Shown here in pieces: positions 26,664-34,205 of a stretch of DNA of 64,000 bases (position 1 is its first letter; every line of letters starts with the position of its first letter). A program made the translations under genes and the position numbers. Below the pieces are notes generated by a model. The model was not told where the DNA came from and made no database searches. It worked only from the letters and a program-made list of their open reading frames with translations. The stretch spans positions 1,178,001 through 1,242,000 of the forward strand of contig NZ_CANLMP010000001.1 in the NCBI RefSeq assembly GCF_947492405.1, written 5' to 3'. This DNA comes from an uncultured Aquimarina sp. GTDB taxonomy: Bacteria > Bacteroidota > Bacteroidia > Flavobacteriales > Flavobacteriaceae.

Positions 26664-29075
26664 TTAAAAATCACATCTAAAACTTCCTATAGGAGAACCG
26701 TCTGGAATTTTTGGTGAAGATACTATTTTAAATTTTTCAGGTTTGGTCATAAAATCCTGAATTTGCTTTAAATAATAATCATTATAAACTGTATTCGAGT
26801 TTTTTCGTTTTTCAGCACTTAGCAAAGATCTAACTTTATTTAACGAAGCATATCCTAAAGCTCTTACTTGAGGATAACTATTATCATTAACACTCAGATT
26901 CATTAGATGTTTTAATGTATTGCTTTTTATCGTATGCTGAACTTCGTTATGATAATTATTTTTTGGTGTAGTCTCGAAAACTACTTTGATTAATTTATCT
27001 AAAACTTTTGACGCATTTAATTGTTTTGGATCAAGACTACTTTGCTGTACTAATCGAGAAATTCTTTCTGGATGTAACAATAACGACAAACTCATATCAC
27101 TGGCAGTTGATGCAGCACTTAGTGCATCAAAAGCCACACCCGTTTTACTATTAAAAGATTCTCTGGAACGACCATAACCAAAAGCTCTTGGAGGAAACAA
27201 TTTTAATTTATCTTCAGGAATAGCTAAAACTTCTGGAGATAACGTTTTCAGTATTTGATCTAATGCTTCTTTTTGTTCTTTTTCTGAAATTATTTCAACA
27301 ATTGTCTGTTTATCTCCTTTAGTAGCATAATTATAATTAATACCTCCTAGTAACTTTACTGCTGCTTCTGTTTGATATCTATGAAAAAAATACAAAGGAA
27401 CGAATACATCTTCTAAAACAGAGTAGGTTTCGCCAGTTCTAATATTATCTGCAGAGAAATTACGAATTGCTGTTTCTCTAACTTCTAATACATTTTTCAA
27501 TTCTTCAGAGGCGCTTTTTCCATTGTCCCAAAGATGAGCTAATGCGTGTGCTCCTCCTCGAGGTCTTGCATCACTATCCGAAATAAAACGTAATCCGGAA
27601 GCATAGGCATTATCTAAAATTCTATTGAGCTGCTTACTTTCATCTACTTCCTTGTCAAATTCAGAATAACTATAAGCTACTGTTACTTTATCCCAAATTC
27701 CTATTTTAGTATCATAAGCATCAGAAAAGTCTATTTCTCCATCTTTTAATTTAATAGTCGGATGTGGATAATCCATAACCGATGCTCTATTACTGGTACT
27801 CGCTGCAAAATTATGCGCAAACCCAATAGTATGCCCAACTTCATGCGCTGACAATTGGCGAATCCTAGCCAAAGCCATTTCCAGCATTGGTTTATAATTG
27901 TTATCATTACTAGCAAAAGGTTTGTTTGATAAAGCTTGGGCAATAAGAAAATCCTGACGGATTCTTAAACTCCCTAAACTCACATGCCCTTTTAAGATTT
28001 CCCCAGTCCTTGGGTCTACAACACTGGCACCATAACTCCATCCTCTTGTAGATCGATGTACCCATTGAATCACATTATATCGTAAGTCCATCGGGTCCGC
28101 ATTCTCTGGTAGTATTTTTACTTGAAAAGCGTCTTTAAACCCAATAGCCTCATACGCCTGGTTCCACCATCTTGCGCCTTCTAATAATGCAGATCTTACA
28201 GGTTCTGGAGTTCCAGGGTCCAAATAATAGATAATAGGCTCTTTGGCTTCACTTATTGCTAACTCTGGATTTTTCTTTTCTAACCTATGTCTGGTTATAT
28301 ATCTCTTTACAATAGGTTCTTGTATTGGTGTCGCATAATCCAAATAAGATATTGATAAAGCTCCGCTCCTTGGATCAAATTCTCTTTTTTTATAATTATC
28401 ATCCGGTAATTCTAAAAAAGAGTGATGCTGAATTACAGTAAGTAACTTGGCATCTGGTGCCACAGACCAAATATTTCCTTGTTTAGGTGATCCTTTATAT
28501 GTTATTAATGCTTCGAATTCTACATTTTTCGGAAATGCCTTGGTTCTTTCCAAACTTAAAGCACTTTTGGTTTTATCTACACTATAAGCACCTTCATTCA
28601 GATTTTTTAATCTATTAATGACTCCGTGAGTATCTTGTAATAAAAAAGGTGTTAAATCAATAATATAACTGCTTCCTTTTTGTTCTTTTATTGGAAAACC
28701 AAACAATACAGATTTAGCAAATGCTTGTTCTACACTTTTTTTCTCAAGTTTGTTTTCTGTGATTGCCCTATATCTTTGATTAGGTTGTACTAGTAATAAT
28801 TTATTTCCGGCTTTCTGAAATTTTACAACCACACCATCCCCTATTTGACCTCTATCTAGCCCAATATCATTAGACCCTAAACCTGTAGCTAAGGAATGAA
28901 CATACAAAAATTCTGTATTTAACTTATTTACTTCTAAATATATCTCATCCTTACTTTCATTATAATGAAAATCAAAATACCCATTATAAGATTTTAAATC
29001 TTTTTGTTTTTCTAGAAATTGAGCTGAAAGAAAATGACATATTATGAAAAACAGGCAAGTAATATTTATTTTCAT
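26664..29075 (-). CDS. Secreted zinc-dependent metalloprotease (DUF5117/DUF4953 type)
   Basis: This 803-residue protein has a signal peptide (ITCLFFIICHFLSAQ). The zinc site HEVGHTIGFAH (residues 411-421) is the extended metzincin pattern HExxHxxGxxH, followed by a Met-containing turn (ASVMDYPHP). The N-terminal part (about 30-260) and the C-terminal helical region match the large Bacteroidota family of 'zinc-dependent metalloproteases' with DUF5117/5118-type domains. Substrates are not known to me. It should act in the periplasm or outside the cell. All zinc ligands are present, so it is probably active. Confidence 0.88.
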   Translation of the reverse strand: MKINITCLFFIICHFLSAQFLEKQKDLKSYNGYFDFHYNESKDEIYLEVNKLNTEFLYVHSLATGLGSNDIGLDRGQIGDGVVVKFQKAGNKLLLVQPNQRYRAITENKLEKKSVEQAFAKSVLFGFPIKEQKGSSYIIDLTPFLLQDTHGVINRLKNLNEGAYSVDKTKSALSLERTKAFPKNVEFEALITYKGSPKQGNIWSVAPDAKLLTVIQHHSFLELPDDNYKKREFDPRSGALSISYLDYATPIQEPIVKRYITRHRLEKKNPELAISEAKEPIIYYLDPGTPEPVRSALLEGARWWNQAYEAIGFKDAFQVKILPENADPMDLRYNVIQWVHRSTRGWSYGASVVDPRTGEILKGHVSLGSLRIRQDFLIAQALSNKPFASNDNNYKPMLEMALARIRQLSAHEVGHTIGFAHNFAASTSNRASVMDYPHPTIKLKDGEIDFSDAYDTKIGIWDKVTVAYSYSEFDKEVDESKQLNRILDNAYASGLRFISDSDARPRGGAHALAHLWDNGKSASEELKNVLEVRETAIRNFSADNIRTGETYSVLEDVFVPLYFFHRYQTEAAVKLLGGINYNYATKGDKQTIVEIISEKEQKEALDQILKTLSPEVLAIPEDKLKLFPPRAFGYGRSRESFNSKTGVAFDALSAASTASDMSLSLLLHPERISRLVQQSSLDPKQLNASKVLDKLIKVVFETTPKNNYHNEVQHTIKSNTLKHLMNLSVNDNSYPQVRALGYASLNKVRSLLSAEKRKNSNTVYNDYYLKQIQDFMTKPEKFKIVSSPKIPDGSPIGSFRCDF

Positions 29076-29182
29076 CTTAAAATGATTTATGTGATTTGAA
29101 AAAGCAATAAAACTATAAAATAATAGTAAAATTATTTCCTACTGAACTGTTAAATCCTATTTTTGCTAAAAATAATTGAAAT

Positions 29183-30281
29183 ATGATTAATACTGAGACT
29201 TTACAAGATCTTAGAGAGCGCCTGGTTGCGTTAAGGAGGTATCTTTGACATTGATGCCAAACTTATTGAAATAGCTAACGAAGAAGAAAAAACATATGCT
29301 CCTGATTTTTGGGATAATGCACAGGAAGCGGAAAAACTGATGCGTGCTCTTAACGCAGAAAAAAAGTGGGTTTCTGAATATGAAAAAAGTGTCACTCTTG
29401 TTGATGATCTAGAAATTCTTTACGAATTCTATAAGGAAGGAGATGCAACAGAAACAGAAGTAGATGAACGCCATACAATAGCATTAGATCTTATTGAAAA
29501 CCTCGAGTTTAAGAATATGCTTAGTGAAGAAGGAGATAGCATGAGTGCTGTAATCCAGATCACAGCTGGTGCGGGAGGAACAGAAAGTTGCGATTGGGCA
29601 AGTATGCTAATGCGTATGTATCTAATGTGGGCAGAAAAACAAGGTTATAAAATTAGAGAACTTAACTATCAAGAAGGAGATGTTGCCGGAATCAAAACAG
29701 TAACCCTGGAAATCGATGGTGAATATGCTTTTGGATGGCTTAAAGGCGAAAATGGTGTACATAGATTAGTACGCATCTCTCCTTTTGACAGTAATGCAAA
29801 AAGACATACATCTTTTGCTTCCATATACGTATATCCATTAGCAGATGATAGTATCGAAATCGACATTAACCCTTCTGATTATGAGATCATCACCTCTAGA
29901 TCCAGTGGTGCTGGAGGGCAAAATGTAAATAAAGTGGAGACTAAAGTTCAACTTACCCACTTCCCTACTGGAATTCAAATTTCATGTTCGGACACTAGAT
30001 CACAGCAAGAAAACCGATTAAAAGCACTGCAAATGTTGAAATCCCAACTTTTTGAGCTAGAGCTCAAAAAACAACAAGCACAAAGAGATGAAATTGAAGC
30101 CTCTAAAATGAAAATTGAATGGGGATCTCAAATTCGTAACTATGTAATGCACCCATATAAACTGGTAAAAGATGTGAGAACAGCAGAAGAAACAGGAAAT
30201 GTGGATGCCGTTATGGATGGAAATATTGATGCCTTCCTAAAAGCATATCTTATGATGATGGGACAAAGAGCTGAAGATTAA
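29183..30281 (+). CDS. prfB: Peptide chain release factor 2, with programmed +1 frameshift
   Basis: Translation starts at ATG 29183 and meets an in-frame TGA at 29246-29248 after 21 codons. The site is AGGAGG-TATCTTTGAC: an internal Shine-Dalgarno-like AGGAGG (29234-29239) three bases before CTT TGA C. This is the classic RF2 autoregulatory +1 frameshift. The second frame (from GAC at 29247) continues [13 protein letters not shown] and runs to 30281, giving 365 residues, the usual RF2 length. The peptidyl-hydrolysis motif GGQ is in [13 protein letters not shown]. The downstream Met at 29340 is internal. The factor recognises UGA and UAA; low RF2 favours the shift. A small ArsC-like gene follows at 30298. 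Confidence 0.97.
29234..29249 (+). promoter_or_regulatory. RF2 programmed +1 ribosomal frameshift site
   Basis: AGGAGG acts as a stimulatory internal Shine-Dalgarno sequence, followed by TAT and the slippery CTT with stop TGA and a 3' C. The frame changes after CTT so that the T at 29246 is skipped and GAC is read. Confidence 0.95.
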
Positions 30282-30297
30282 TAATTATTCAATAGAT

Positions 30298-30639
30298 ATG
30301 ACAACAATATATCATAATCCAAGGTGTAGCAAATCGAGACAGTGTCTTGCTATTTTGGAAGAAAAAAATGAAGATTTAGATATTATCAAATATTTAGACA
30401 CTCCTTTGACTGAAAAAAAAATATCAGAAATCATAGATCTTCTTGGAATAAAACCCATCGACTTAGTTAGAAAAAATGAGGCGATATGGAAACAAGAATA
30501 TAAAGGAAAAGATTTTACAGATAATGAGTTAATTAAAATTATGTGTGATCACCCTAAACTAATAGAAAGACCTATTGTAATAAAAAATAATAAAGCTATT
30601 ATCGGCAGACCTCCCGAAAAGGTTGTTGATATTCTATAA
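30298..30639 (+). CDS. arsC: ArsC/Spx-family protein (arsenate reductase, glutaredoxin-type)
   Basis: This 113-residue thioredoxin-fold protein has the active-site Cys10 in HNPRCSKSRQ, then LDTPLTEKKI and the conserved IERPIVIKNNKAIIGRPPEKV region, where the Arg residues bind arsenate in ArsC. The length matches this family. The single-Cys arsenate reductases use glutathione/glutaredoxin, which many Bacteroidota lack, so another thiol-transfer role is possible. No ars operon genes are adjacent. It follows prfB by 16 nt and may share its transcript; a perfect palindromic terminator comes next. Confidence 0.85.
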   Translation: MTTIYHNPRCSKSRQCLAILEEKNEDLDIIKYLDTPLTEKKISEIIDLLGIKPIDLVRKNEAIWKQEYKGKDFTDNELIKIMCDHPKLIERPIVIKNNKAIIGRPPEKVVDIL

Positions 30640-30682
30640 AAAAAAGACTCGTTTTCAATTGAAAACGAGTCTTTTTTTTATA
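30635..30682. terminator. Bidirectional terminator: perfect 48-bp palindrome
   Basis: The 48 bases read identically on both strands (24-bp arms with no spacer, centre between 30658 and 30659). The core GACTCGTTTTC is flanked by A/T tracts. It includes the stop of the arsC gene and lies before the convergent gene end at 30728. Confidence 0.9.
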
Positions 30683-30727
30683 ATACTATTCTTTTTTACG
30701 TTTAGGATATACCTCAACTATAGTATA

Positions 30728-32845
30728 CTATCTTGGAATTGGTAAAGAAGGCCCCATATTTTCAGAAACAACGGTAACTCCTCCAACCGTAATAGTTAAA
30801 GTAGATCCGCTTCCTACACTATTATGTTCTCCTCTAATATACACCTGCCCACTTGCTGGCATTACAAAAAGATCCGAATCACTAGAGTTACTTGTTCCTG
30901 CACTTAGACTCCCAAGTAATGCTCCTGACGGAGAATCTGCTCTAGCTTCTACCTGAATAGTGTATCCGGTACTTCCACCTGAACTTACACGAATCTCTAC
31001 AGTATCGCCAGGATTAGCTGTTAAAAGTCCTGTACTTAAGTTCCAAGTAGGTCCTGTTGTTATGGCTTCAACAATAACAGTTCTCACTACCTGATCAGCC
31101 GCATTACCAGACGAATCAGAAACACTATATATTCTTGTGAAAGTACCTGGTGCACTAGTATCTGTAAAAGTACCACCAAATACAATCGAATTAGTCAAAT
31201 TACCATCAACATTATCAGATGCTGTTGCAGTTTCGGTATAGGTATCGTTAACTAATAAGGTTATTGAATCAGGACCATTTAATAATATAACAGGTTTTAC
31301 CTCATCTACTACATTAATTGTTTTTGTAACCTCTACGGCTGCGTTACCAGAGGAATCTGTAACATTATAAGTTCTTGTAAAAGACCCTATACTATTTGTA
31401 TTAACAAAAGTACCTCCAAATACTATTTGATCGGTAATATTACCATCAAAATTATCAGATGCGGATACTGTTTCTGTAAACGTTTCTCCTACACCAATAT
31501 CTATTGAAGGACTATCAACACTAATAACCGGAATTACATCATCAACTACATTAATGGTTCTTGAAACTTCTGTAGCTGTATTACCGGACGCATCTGTTAC
31601 ATTATAAGTTCTTGTAAAAGTTCCAAGAGCATCTGTGTTAACGAAATCTCCTCCAAAGACTATCTGATCTGTAAGATTACCATCAACGTCATCAGTTGCT
31701 GTAGCGGTTTCTGTGTAAGTATCAAAAACGGTTAGCGTAAGCATATCGGAACCATTAAGATTAATTACAGGAGCATCTGTATCAGCATCGATAAAAGTAA
31801 GATTGACCTCTGATGTTTTAGTAATAGGAGTTGTATTAGCATTAGCAACAACAAATTCCACGTCATGATCTTCCATAACAGTACCGGTATATTGACCTGT
31901 AGAAGCTCCTATCACAACAGGGATCTCATCTCCAGGTTGGTATATAACATCTTCATACACAAAACTTCCAGCTTGAGAAGAACTGTATGTCATTGTATAC
32001 GATGAGTTTCCAACAGTTTCAATAATTTCGAAATTAATATCGGCTGCTGTATTTGTTGCCAGTGTAGGTTCAGTAGTTGTTGCTGCAAAAGTAAAATCAG
32101 GCGTTTCTCCTACCTCTATTCTAATCGTATTTGATTTAGAAATACCTAAACTACTAGTTGCTGTAAGTGTAAATTGAACAACTCCAACGGTAAGTCCTCC
32201 AAATTTCCAGCTAATGTCGCCAACTGGAACTTCAATAGCTGTTTCCGGATTTACTTCAACTCCATTTGCAATAATTCTTCCAGTTCCTAATACATCTGAA
32301 TCTGGTGTTTCAAAAACATATTGCACATTATATGTTGCAGAACTGATCTCTTCTATATTAAGATTTAAATCAATTTCTCCATTAACATAGGTAATTGCTT
32401 CTGGAGATGCTTCTGCATTAAATAGAAAATCTGTATCATTAACGTTATATGTTAACACAAATTCTTCTTCTCTATTAGACTGATCTTTTATAGTTAAAGT
32501 TACTTTATTAGTACCCACAGCAGTTCCCACGTATTCTATAGTATATTCAGGACCTTCGGGTAAATCAACAAATTCATTTTCAGCTATGGCCACAGTATTC
32601 AAAAAGTATGATCCTGCACCTTCTGTAACATTATATTTTATCTGATAATCCCCAGCAGCTATATCACCTCCTCCAGTTATTGTTAATTGGGATGCTTCTC
32701 TGGTATCTACAAATGTTTCTATAGTAGTATCGCTAAATTCTACTTTGAAAAATACTACTAAGTCATCTGTTATTTCTTTTGTACAGGCAATCCCAATAAA
32801 TAGAAGAACAATACCTGAAACGACATATTGATAAAACTTTTTCAT
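30728..32845 (-). CDS. Surface lipoprotein with TraQ-like Ig modules and three DUF5011 repeats
   Basis: This 705-residue lipoprotein has its lipobox at ACT (VLLFIGIACTKEITDD). Residues about 25-340 form three related modules of about 105 residues. The first (YQIKYNVTEGAGSYFLN...YTIEYVGTAVGTNKVTLTIKDQ) resembles TraQ/DUF3872 of conjugative transposons. Residues about 355-590 are three DUF5011-type bacterial Ig repeats (INLNGSDMLTLTVFDTYTETATATD...FTRTYNVTDASGN), about 237-240 bp apart in DNA. The C-terminal 105 residues form a different beta domain (WNLSTGLLTANPGDTVEIRV). The N-terminus is a paralogue of that in the 838-residue protein at 34206. The TraQ link is inferred from remembered family sequences and should be tested. 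Confidence 0.75.
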   Translation of the reverse strand: MKKFYQYVVSGIVLLFIGIACTKEITDDLVVFFKVEFSDTTIETFVDTREASQLTITGGGDIAAGDYQIKYNVTEGAGSYFLNTVAIAENEFVDLPEGPEYTIEYVGTAVGTNKVTLTIKDQSNREEEFVLTYNVNDTDFLFNAEASPEAITYVNGEIDLNLNIEEISSATYNVQYVFETPDSDVLGTGRIIANGVEVNPETAIEVPVGDISWKFGGLTVGVVQFTLTATSSLGISKSNTIRIEVGETPDFTFAATTTEPTLATNTAADINFEIIETVGNSSYTMTYSSSQAGSFVYEDVIYQPGDEIPVVIGASTGQYTGTVMEDHDVEFVVANANTTPITKTSEVNLTFIDADTDAPVINLNGSDMLTLTVFDTYTETATATDDVDGNLTDQIVFGGDFVNTDALGTFTRTYNVTDASGNTATEVSRTINVVDDVIPVISVDSPSIDIGVGETFTETVSASDNFDGNITDQIVFGGTFVNTNSIGSFTRTYNVTDSSGNAAVEVTKTINVVDEVKPVILLNGPDSITLLVNDTYTETATASDNVDGNLTNSIVFGGTFTDTSAPGTFTRIYSVSDSSGNAADQVVRTVIVEAITTGPTWNLSTGLLTANPGDTVEIRVSSGGSTGYTIQVEARADSPSGALLGSLSAGTSNSSDSDLFVMPASGQVYIRGEHNSVGSGSTLTITVGGVTVVSENMGPSLPIPR

Positions 32846-32918
32846 CTATATTATGTTTGTTTATTTTAATGATCTGATTATCAAAACCTCTTTTTTAGAA
32901 GTCTATTTTCCGAAAAAA

Positions 32919-33473
32919 TTATTTTAGTATTAATTTAATTCCAACACCAAAATAAGGAGTAAATTCTCCGATATCGCTATTGAAGTGATATATCTCTTGT
33001 GCTTTGATATTAATGGCTACTGTGGGAATTAAAAATATATCAGCATCTAATCCTGCATATGCCCCAAAGACTACATTATTTGTTTCAATGTTTAAAACCT
33101 GATTGTTTTCTAAAATCTCATCGCCATTATTAATAGATTCATAACCCACTGTTGCCCCAGCACCTAGAGCAAGTGCAAACGTCCTCTTATTATTCCTTAA
33201 CACATCAAAAAAGAAACCGGCATTAAAGGCGTACAAATCGACAGGTATTTTTATATCCTCATACTTTAATTTTGTAAAATTAGTTTGGACACCGAATTGT
33301 AAATAATCGAATTCATTTACCTTATAATCAAACGCAGCTAATCCCGCAAAACCTCCATCTACATAACCACCGGTTAATGATAATGCAGTTTTATGACTCT
33401 GAGCATACATTGTAATGGAAGAAAAAAGAATAAAGACAACTAATAATAAGTTAGTACTTAGAAGTTTTTTCAT
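32919..33473 (-). CDS. TraO-like outer-membrane beta-barrel protein
   Basis: The product is 184 residues from ATG 33473, chosen because it opens a signal peptide (LLSTNLLLVVFILFSSITMYAQ); upstream in-frame codons would add an implausible 44 residues. It resembles conjugative-transposon TraO: LTGGYVDGGF near the N-terminus, KIPVDLYAFNAGFFF, TFALALGAGATVGYESINNG, FGAYAGLDAD, and a C-terminal FTPYFGVGIKLI. In CTnDOT-type elements TraO is an outer-membrane component encoded near TraQ. Here it is flanked by two lipoproteins with TraQ-like modules and no other transfer gene. A generic flavobacterial porin-family barrel is the alternative. Confidence 0.7.
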   Translation of the reverse strand: MKKLLSTNLLLVVFILFSSITMYAQSHKTALSLTGGYVDGGFAGLAAFDYKVNEFDYLQFGVQTNFTKLKYEDIKIPVDLYAFNAGFFFDVLRNNKRTFALALGAGATVGYESINNGDEILENNQVLNIETNNVVFGAYAGLDADIFLIPTVAINIKAQEIYHFNSDIGEFTPYFGVGIKLILK

Positions 33474-33782
33474 AAACTCTATTTTATAATTTTTGATAAT
33501 ATTTAATTTTTGCATTTTCCCACAAAAAGCAGCTGCAAAACTAAAAAACCGAAACGTATTTTCCACTATAAATATTGTGTCTTTGTTGTAACTAAATTCT
33601 TTCAAATCATAAAAAAATACAAGTATTGTAGTTTTTTTGTTAATTTAACATATACTTATACAGACACAATAAACTTACAATGAACAACATACATTATTTA
33701 ATCCCTCATTAACAGTGATCCTTCTGTTCTAATCATATTTTTTTGAAACTTACTTTCAAAAAAATAAAAAAGATTCTCTAAT

Positions 33783-34128
33783 TGCTATTTACCGTATTAA
33801 TCAGCACATTATCTTTTGTGCCAAAAAATGAAGTTACGATCACCGAAAAATTATCGATAATGAGACCAAAGAACTTTTAGCATATGCTACTGCTTCTTTT
33901 ATTAGTATAAAAAACTGGAAAAATGTTACCTGTAGAATAACAGAATTTAACGGAAATTTAAGGAATGGGATTCCAAAAGATGTTTATAATATTTCTGTTA
34001 AATATATTTTCTTTACAACAATATTAGACAAGACTACAACAATTAAAACTTTGATTTGCAAATATTTAAAAATTAAAGATGATGAATTAGAAGGATCGTT
34101 TTTCTGTTTTTCGCGCTGCATCATCTGA
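33783..34128 (+). pseudogene. Decayed gene remnant, CarboxypepD_reg-like
   Basis: One frame encodes a signal-like stretch LLFTVLISTLSFVPKNEVTITEK and then stops. A 1-nt shift at about 33846-33850 continues as KIIDNETKELLAYATASF, which matches the start of carboxypeptidase-like regulatory domains (VTGKIIDxETxELLxYA). This second frame stays open to the TGA at 34126-34128. No intact start is found. I read it as a frameshifted fragment of a secreted protein lying inside the TraO/TraQ-like locus, on the opposite strand. Confidence 0.4.
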
Positions 34129-34205
34129 TTATTATTTACAAAAAACCTGACTCATAAAAATATTACGAATCAGGCGATTTCTATTAATTGTTATAGTTAC
34201 TACAG

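Noticed and set aside
29340..30281. prfB starting at 29340.
   Set aside because: The conserved N-terminus is encoded upstream across a programmed frameshift at 29246, giving the standard 365-aa RF2.
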